Both the position numbers and the translations under genes were made by a program. Below are positions 54,730 to 64,000 of a stretch of 64,000 bases of DNA, one piece after another. Position 1 is the first letter of the stretch, and each line of letters starts with the position of its first letter. The notes below the pieces were generated by a model. It saw nothing but the letters and a program-made list of their open reading frames with translations. It made no database searches and was not told the DNA's origin. Origin of the DNA: Ligilactobacillus apodemi DSM 16634 = JCM 16172 (GTDB lineage Bacteria > Bacillota > Bacilli > Lactobacillales > Lactobacillaceae); the NCBI RefSeq assembly GCF_001434405.1, contig NZ_AZFT01000053.1:908294-972293 (forward strand), given 5' to 3'.

Positions 54730-56658
54730 TTATTTTTTGATCTCAATTGCTAGATCTTGATGATCGACTTGAGTTCCCGGGGTAACTTCCACTTTAAATT
54801 TCTCAAATAGCTCTGAATTAATGAACGTCATCATCACCGTATCATCTAAACCAGCTTTTTTGATCGTTGGATCCCAGAATTCTAAGATCTGTTCACCTTG
54901 TTTTACCCGTTGACCTTCATTGACATAGGTCACAAAACCGGTTCCTTTCAATTCAACAGTTCCGATCCCTACGTGAATCAAAACAGGAATTCCATTATCT
55001 GAGATCATCCCGATTGCATGACGTGTTGCAAAGACAGTCTTTATCTTACCGTCAAATGGTGCATAAACTTTGCCATCACTTGGTTTGATTGCAATTCCGG
55101 CACCCATCTTACCTGAAGCAAAGGCTGGATCAGAAACATCTTTTAAAGCAACAACTTTACCAGCAACTGGGACATAAGCAGCTAGATCTTCTGATTTGAT
55201 CAAAGAACCACTTTCCATTGCTTGTTCATCAAATTGTTCGCCCCAAGTTTGTTCGAGTTCTGCCACGATTTGAGCATGTTTTTCTTCGGTAAGTGTGATC
55301 TTTTTAGCAAAGATAAACATTCCGATCAACATCATAACTGCTGGAATAGCAAACATCATGATCTTAAAGTTAAACTGGTCACTAGCGGTGATCGATGAAG
55401 CTGTTGCCCCAGTTGTCATCCCCGCTAAAACGGCGATTTGACCAACAACACCGTTAGAAATAGCGCCACCAAATTTATCAACTAAAGGACGAACTGATAA
55501 AGCTAATGATTCATCACGGTGACCTAATTTCCATTGACCATATTCAACCGAGTCGGTAATGATCATCAAGACGATCAAGAATACAACTGGTTGTGGAATA
55601 AAGAAGAGTTCAGCTGCAAATAAAACTAAAGCTAAATTACTTCCGGCAACTGAAAAGATCCCTAACCCGATCAACATCATGATCAAACAGCCGATAAATA
55701 ATGGCTTACGACTAAATTTCTTCGCTAATTTAGGGAAAAGTGAAACCGAAGCCAACCCTACGACCATGTTGATCCCTGAAAGGATCGTAAAGCCCTTCGA
55801 GAATCCCATGATATAGGTGAAGTAATACAATTCAAGCGCATTTACTAAATTAATGCCAATTCCATAGAAAAGATATGCGATCGCTACCCAAAGCAACTGA
55901 TCGTTTTGCACGAGCATTTTAAAGACTGCTCCGATCCCTGCAGTATCTTCTTCATTTTTACGTAAATCGCTTTCAACTTCACGCGTTCCAAAGCCAACCG
56001 CTAAAGCACTCAAGAAGGCAACCGCACAGACGATAAACGCAAACCAGAACCAACCACGATCGTCCCCAGTCCCGCCATTACTTTGAAGCGAGAAGAATAA
56101 AACAAGTGGCATCACAACGACCCCAACTAAGGAAGCTCCGACGGTAGAACCTACCCGAGCAAGGGTAGCAATTTTTTCACGTTCTCGCGAATCAAACGAC
56201 AAGGCTGGTAACATTGACCAAAATCCGATATCTTTAAAAGAATAAAAAATATCCATCGTAATATATAAAATTGCAAAAATCAAAAGATATAACCATGGAT
56301 TAGTCTTGTTTAACCCACCCATATTGGTGAATAAAACTAACAAGGCGATGGAACTGATCGTCCCCCCAAGCACGATCCAAGGACGAAAATGCCCCCAACG
56401 TGTCTTAGTTCGATCGATCGCGTTTCCGATAAACGGGTCGATCAATAATTCAATGATCCGCAACACCATGATGATCAAAGTCACATAACTGATCAACCGG
56501 TTATTAGTTGCTTTGTCACCTGTATTAAACAAGTGCGAAGTAATAAACATAATTAAATAACTGGATAATGCCGCATAAAAAACATCATTACCAAACGCCC
56601 CGAAAGTGTAAGCTAGGCGCGAGGTCGTTTTTCCTACCGGCCGCTCTTTTGTTGCCAT
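54730..56658 (-). CDS. lacS: lactose permease with EIIA domain
   Basis: 642 residues from the ATG at 56658 (GAGGAG); 21 upstream in-frame codons are dropped. The first 470 form a GPH-family permease with about twelve helices; the last 165 are an EIIA-Glc-like domain whose phosphorylatable histidine is H562 in LIHVGIGT. Such LacS proteins exchange lactose for galactose or take it up with protons, tuned by HPr phosphorylation. Divergent from lacZ. Confidence 0.93.
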   Translation of the reverse strand: MATKERPVGKTTSRLAYTFGAFGNDVFYAALSSYLIMFITSHLFNTGDKATNNRLISYVTLIIMVLRIIELLIDPFIGNAIDRTKTRWGHFRPWIVLGGTISSIALLVLFTNMGGLNKTNPWLYLLIFAILYITMDIFYSFKDIGFWSMLPALSFDSREREKIATLARVGSTVGASLVGVVVMPLVLFFSLQSNGGTGDDRGWFWFAFIVCAVAFLSALAVGFGTREVESDLRKNEEDTAGIGAVFKMLVQNDQLLWVAIAYLFYGIGINLVNALELYYFTYIMGFSKGFTILSGINMVVGLASVSLFPKLAKKFSRKPLFIGCLIMMLIGLGIFSVAGSNLALVLFAAELFFIPQPVVFLIVLMIITDSVEYGQWKLGHRDESLALSVRPLVDKFGGAISNGVVGQIAVLAGMTTGATASSITASDQFNFKIMMFAIPAVMMLIGMFIFAKKITLTEEKHAQIVAELEQTWGEQFDEQAMESGSLIKSEDLAAYVPVAGKVVALKDVSDPAFASGKMGAGIAIKPSDGKVYAPFDGKIKTVFATRHAIGMISDNGIPVLIHVGIGTVELKGTGFVTYVNEGQRVKQGEQILEFWDPTIKKAGLDDTVMMTFINSELFEKFKVEVTPGTQVDHQDLAIEIKK

Positions 56659-56704
56659 AATGGATAACTCCTCTATCTGTAAAGTATTTGCTTTCGCACT
56701 AATA

Positions 56705-56733
56705 ATATTAAACGCTTTCACAAATTATTTCAA
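56705..56733 (-). promoter_or_regulatory. lacS promoter with cre-like site
   Basis: On the minus strand TTGAAA (56733-56728), a 17-base spacer and TAATAT (56710-56705). TGAAAGCGTTTAAT, close to a CcpA cre, overlaps the -10, so glucose repression is likely. Confidence 0.75.
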
Positions 56734-56740
56734 GAACTTT

Positions 56741-56758
56741 TTACTAAAAATTAAGTAA
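56741..56758. promoter_or_regulatory. GalR-type site upstream of lacS
   Basis: TTACTAAAAATTAAGTAA is the exact reverse complement of the galK site, 7 bases upstream of the lacS -35. Confidence 0.7.
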
Positions 56759-56863
56759 TATTTTTAGAGAGATAAGTAAATAAAAATACTCTAAACTATC
56801 TTAATCTCCCTAGATAAATCCCTATTTAAAAACGATTTTAAAGTTATTGTTTTTAGCTAAAGA

Positions 56864-56880
56864 AGTAATATTTTTAGTAA
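56864..56880. promoter_or_regulatory. GalR-type site upstream of lacZ
   Basis: AGTAATATTTTTAGTAA with a following ATTA shares the TTTTTAGTAAAT core with galK and galR and ends 7 bases before the lacZ -35. Confidence 0.55.
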
Positions 56881-56887
56881 ATTAAAC

Positions 56888-56916
56888 TTGAATTTTAAAA
56901 TGTAATCGTTTACGAT
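56888..56916 (+). promoter_or_regulatory. lacZ promoter with cre-like site
   Basis: TTGAAT (56888-56893), a 17-base spacer and TACGAT (56911-56916). TGTAATCGTTTACG (56901-56914), one base from a cre consensus, overlaps spacer and -10. Confidence 0.75.
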
Positions 56917-56953
56917 AAGAGTGTGTTATTACTAAAAAACAACCTAATTTTAA

Positions 56954-59965
<3,012 letters not shown>

Positions 59966-59976
59966 TCATTACAAAT

Positions 59977-60029
59977 AAAAAGTTCCCCTAGTTGGTGGCG
60001 TAAAACTACCAATCTAGAGGAACTTTTTT
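59977..60029. terminator. bidirectional terminator between lacZ and the dehydrogenase
   Basis: A long stem (AAAAAGTTCC.. with ..GGAACTTTTTT, inner CTAG/CTAG and TTGGT/ACCAA) with A-run and T-run ends for both converging genes. Confidence 0.9.
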
Positions 60030-60036
60030 AATTTAT

Positions 60037-60948
60037 TTATTTTTCTAATTGTGCGACATGATCTTTGATGTAGTTAGCAGACTCATTTAACTTCGTAAGT
60101 TCTTCAGGCGACAATTGCAATTCAACAACATCTTCGACCCCGTTAGCACCAATGATCGCAGGATAACCGATATAGGTTCCCACCGAATCAACATAAACAG
60201 ATGCTGGTGCAAATAATTTAGCATTCGACATAACTGCTTGGGCTAACCGAACACCACAAGTTGCGATCGCATAAGAAGTATACCCCTTACCACTAGCAAC
60301 CGTCCAAGCACCTTCTGAAGGCTTAGAATCTAGCTCAGCAATTTCTGCTGCCGTTAAGATCTCTGTGATTGGTTTGTTGTTAGCACGCACCGTTGACCAA
60401 GCGTTAAATTGAGAATTACCATGTTCACCTAAAACATAGCCATCAATGTTACGACTATCTTGTTTCAAGTAGTCACCTACAACATGTTGCATCCGTGCTG
60501 TATCAAGGAACGTTCCTGTCCCAAATACTCGATTTTTTGGTAACCCAGTTGCTTTTTGAAGCATTGTAGTAATCGCATCACAGGGGTTAGAAATATTGAT
60601 CAAAACACCTTTAAAGCCGGCTTCTTTTAATTTTTGCCCTACTTCTGCAGCATTTTTACTGTTGATCTCAAGTTCTGCAAAGCGATTACCCGTCCGTACA
60701 CTGGCAGTAATGTCACCAAATGCAGTTATCACTACATCAGCATCTTTTAAGGCAGCATAGTCTTGGATCTTGATCTCGGTGTGATATGGCATCCGTGGCA
60801 TTGCATCTTCAAAATCAAGCTTTTCTGCTAAAACTTTCTTTTCATTCGTATCGATCATCACTAATTCATCTGCGATCCCTTGCGATACGACCGTATATGC
60901 AACCGTCACACCAACATTACCGATTCCAATGACACCTAATTTTCTCAT
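60037..60948 (-). CDS. L-2-hydroxyacid dehydrogenase, hydroxyisocaproate type
   Basis: 303 residues of the lactate/malate dehydrogenase superfamily: NAD loop GIGNVG (8-13), substrate Arg in the ISNPCD region, and the catalytic histidine H176. GEHGNSQFNAWSTVR differs from the lactate dehydrogenase GEHGDSEF and agrees with L-2-hydroxyisocaproate dehydrogenase of Weissella confusa, as does the mobile loop (FGDITASVRTGNRFAE) in place of the LDH Gln loop. It probably reduces branched or larger 2-oxo acids; pyruvate use is not excluded. Single gene. Confidence 0.82.
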   Translation of the reverse strand: MRKLGVIGIGNVGVTVAYTVVSQGIADELVMIDTNEKKVLAEKLDFEDAMPRMPYHTEIKIQDYAALKDADVVITAFGDITASVRTGNRFAELEINSKNAAEVGQKLKEAGFKGVLINISNPCDAITTMLQKATGLPKNRVFGTGTFLDTARMQHVVGDYLKQDSRNIDGYVLGEHGNSQFNAWSTVRANNKPITEILTAAEIAELDSKPSEGAWTVASGKGYTSYAIATCGVRLAQAVMSNAKLFAPASVYVDSVGTYIGYPAIIGANGVEDVVELQLSPEELTKLNESANYIKDHVAQLEK

Positions 60949-61074
60949 ACTAATTCCTCCCCACTGGTGCTTACAAGCATCAACATAATTTGTTTTATAA
61001 TACTCTGTTTTAACTAAAACCGCAAGTAAATTTGACTAAAAAAAATTCCCAAGGCAAATCCTTGGGAATAAAAA

Positions 61075-61449
61075 CTATTTATCTTCTTTACCACTATCGT
61101 CAGTTGTAGTTGTTTCTTCTTCTACAACAGTTGTTGTTTCCTTAGTAGTAACTGTTTCTTTAGTTTCAGTTGTCTTTTCGCTAGCTTTCTTTAACACACG
61201 AGCTACAGCTGAACGAGTAAAGTCTAAATAAACACCATCACAATCAATAGTTACGATATTTTTAGTTGTATCTACTTCGCTGACTGTACCATGTAAACCA
61301 CCGATCGTTACGATTTCATCGCCTGGTTTTAAGGCATTCATCATTTCTTGATGTTGTTGTTGTTGTTTCTTTTGTGGTCTGATCATCATGAAATACATCA
61401 AAGCGATCAAGGCAACAAACATTACAATTGTTGAAATTGAAGAATTCAA
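61075..61449 (-). CDS. yajC: preprotein translocase subunit YajC
   Basis: 124 residues: one membrane helix (about 5-22), the MIRPQKKQQQQ basic stretch, the conserved PGDEIVTIGGLHGTV core, and a Thr/Glu-rich low-complexity tail (about 93-124). Accessory to SecDF-SecYEG. The start is TTG, 8 bases from AAGGAGG. Last gene of the ruvB-queA-tgt-yajC series, 79 bases after tgt. Confidence 0.9.
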   Translation of the reverse strand: MNSSISTIVMFVALIALMYFMMIRPQKKQQQQHQEMMNALKPGDEIVTIGGLHGTVSEVDTTKNIVTIDCDGVYLDFTRSAVARVLKKASEKTTETKETVTTKETTTVVEEETTTTDDSGKEDK

Positions 61450-61528
61450 AATAATTTCCTCCTTAAGTATCTGTTACTTATAACTGTATCAAAAAAAGCT
61501 ATTAAAAACTAGCATAAGCCGCTATTTA

Positions 61529-63728
<2,200 letters not shown>

Positions 63729-63742
63729 AAAAATCACCCTTC

Positions 63743-64000
63743 TCAGTTTTTTTCATAAGATATGTGTAAATGCTCATAGGCAGACAATGTCACCATTCGC
63801 CCTCTTGCGGTACGCTTGATAAACCCGATCTGCAATAAATAAGGTTCGATCATATCAGCGATTGTTTCAGTTTCTTCGCCAATATTAGCAGCTAAGGTAT
63901 TTAATCCCACTGGACCACCGTTGTAAAGCTCGATCATCGTCAGTAAAACTTTCCGATCAGTTTCATCTAAACCTTGATCATCAACATGGAGCATTTCTAA
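63743..64000 (-). CDS. ruvB: Holliday junction DNA helicase RuvB, C-terminal part (cut by window edge)
   Basis: Last 85 codons of RuvB: the winged-helix DNA-binding domain ([50 protein letters not shown]). The ATPase domain lies outside the window. 14 bases before queA, the conserved ruvA-ruvB-queA-tgt order. Confidence 0.96.
   Translation of the reverse strand, partial: LEMLHVDDQGLDETDRKVLLTMIELYNGGPVGLNTLAANIGEETETIADMIEPYLLQIGFIKRTARGRMVTLSAYEHLHISYEKN

Overview
The window is ordinary chromosome of a low-GC Firmicute of the Lactobacillaceae. Ligilactobacillus or a close relative is my best guess from gene order and protein flavour, not from a search. Supporting traits are the tdk-prfA-prmC-sua5-upp-atp order, a T-box-controlled alaS, a FabT-type fab/acc cluster with fabI, a LacS-type permease carrying an EIIA domain, MurT/GatD and IreB. 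I see no prophage, insertion sequence, CRISPR array, plasmid origin or rRNA operon. Most genes lie on the minus strand, in compact operons separated by clear hairpin terminators.

Layout. 1-6000: ATP synthase subunits b (partial), c and a, then upp, sua5, prmC, prfA and tdk, all minus. 6100-8200: murT-gatD (plus), which amidate lipid II. 8237-12360: manA, a serine hydrolase, a histidine phosphatase and an MFS exporter. 12462-16510: a glutamine-type ABC importer (ATPase plus fused binding protein/permease) and a YjeM-like amino acid permease. 16700-17450: tRNA-Gln(CUG) and tRNA-Glu(CUC) around a small unknown gene. 17490-24210: housekeeping genes (phosphodiesterase, rdgB, yslB, trxA, mutS2, cvpA, zapA, DUF1292, ruvX, ireB). 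24363-27280: alaS and its T-box leader. 27296-30270: a decaying locus with an ABC transporter whose permease is cut by an in-frame TGA, divergent from an Rgg-like regulator with two frameshifts. 30474-35463: cshB-like helicase, nrnA, dinB, zwf. 35570-45740: complete fatty-acid synthesis cluster. 46066-46920: a DUF915 hydrolase. 47079-59970: galactose/lactose region (aga, galT, galK, galR, lacS, lacZ) interrupted by glyA. 60037-64000: a hydroxyisocaproate-type dehydrogenase, yajC, tgt, queA and the end of ruvB.

How genes work together. Lactose enters through LacS and is split by LacZ; galactose, also released from alpha-galactosides by Aga, goes through GalK and GalT. GalR probably controls all of these: closely related AT-rich dyads lie just upstream of the -35 of galK, lacS and lacZ and upstream of galR. 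The fab/acc genes run from malonyl-CoA formation to enoyl reduction, with FabT-like boxes at the two head promoters and a weaker candidate in the accB leader.

The most interesting observations are: (1) the second FabZ homologue, between accB and accC, lacks the catalytic GHFP histidine segment although its neighbours look intact; (2) the shared GalR-like operators are placed where an activator would sit; (3) the Rgg/ABC locus is broken at three points; (4) glyA sits in the sugar region rather than beside upp. I found no convincing new multi-gene system.
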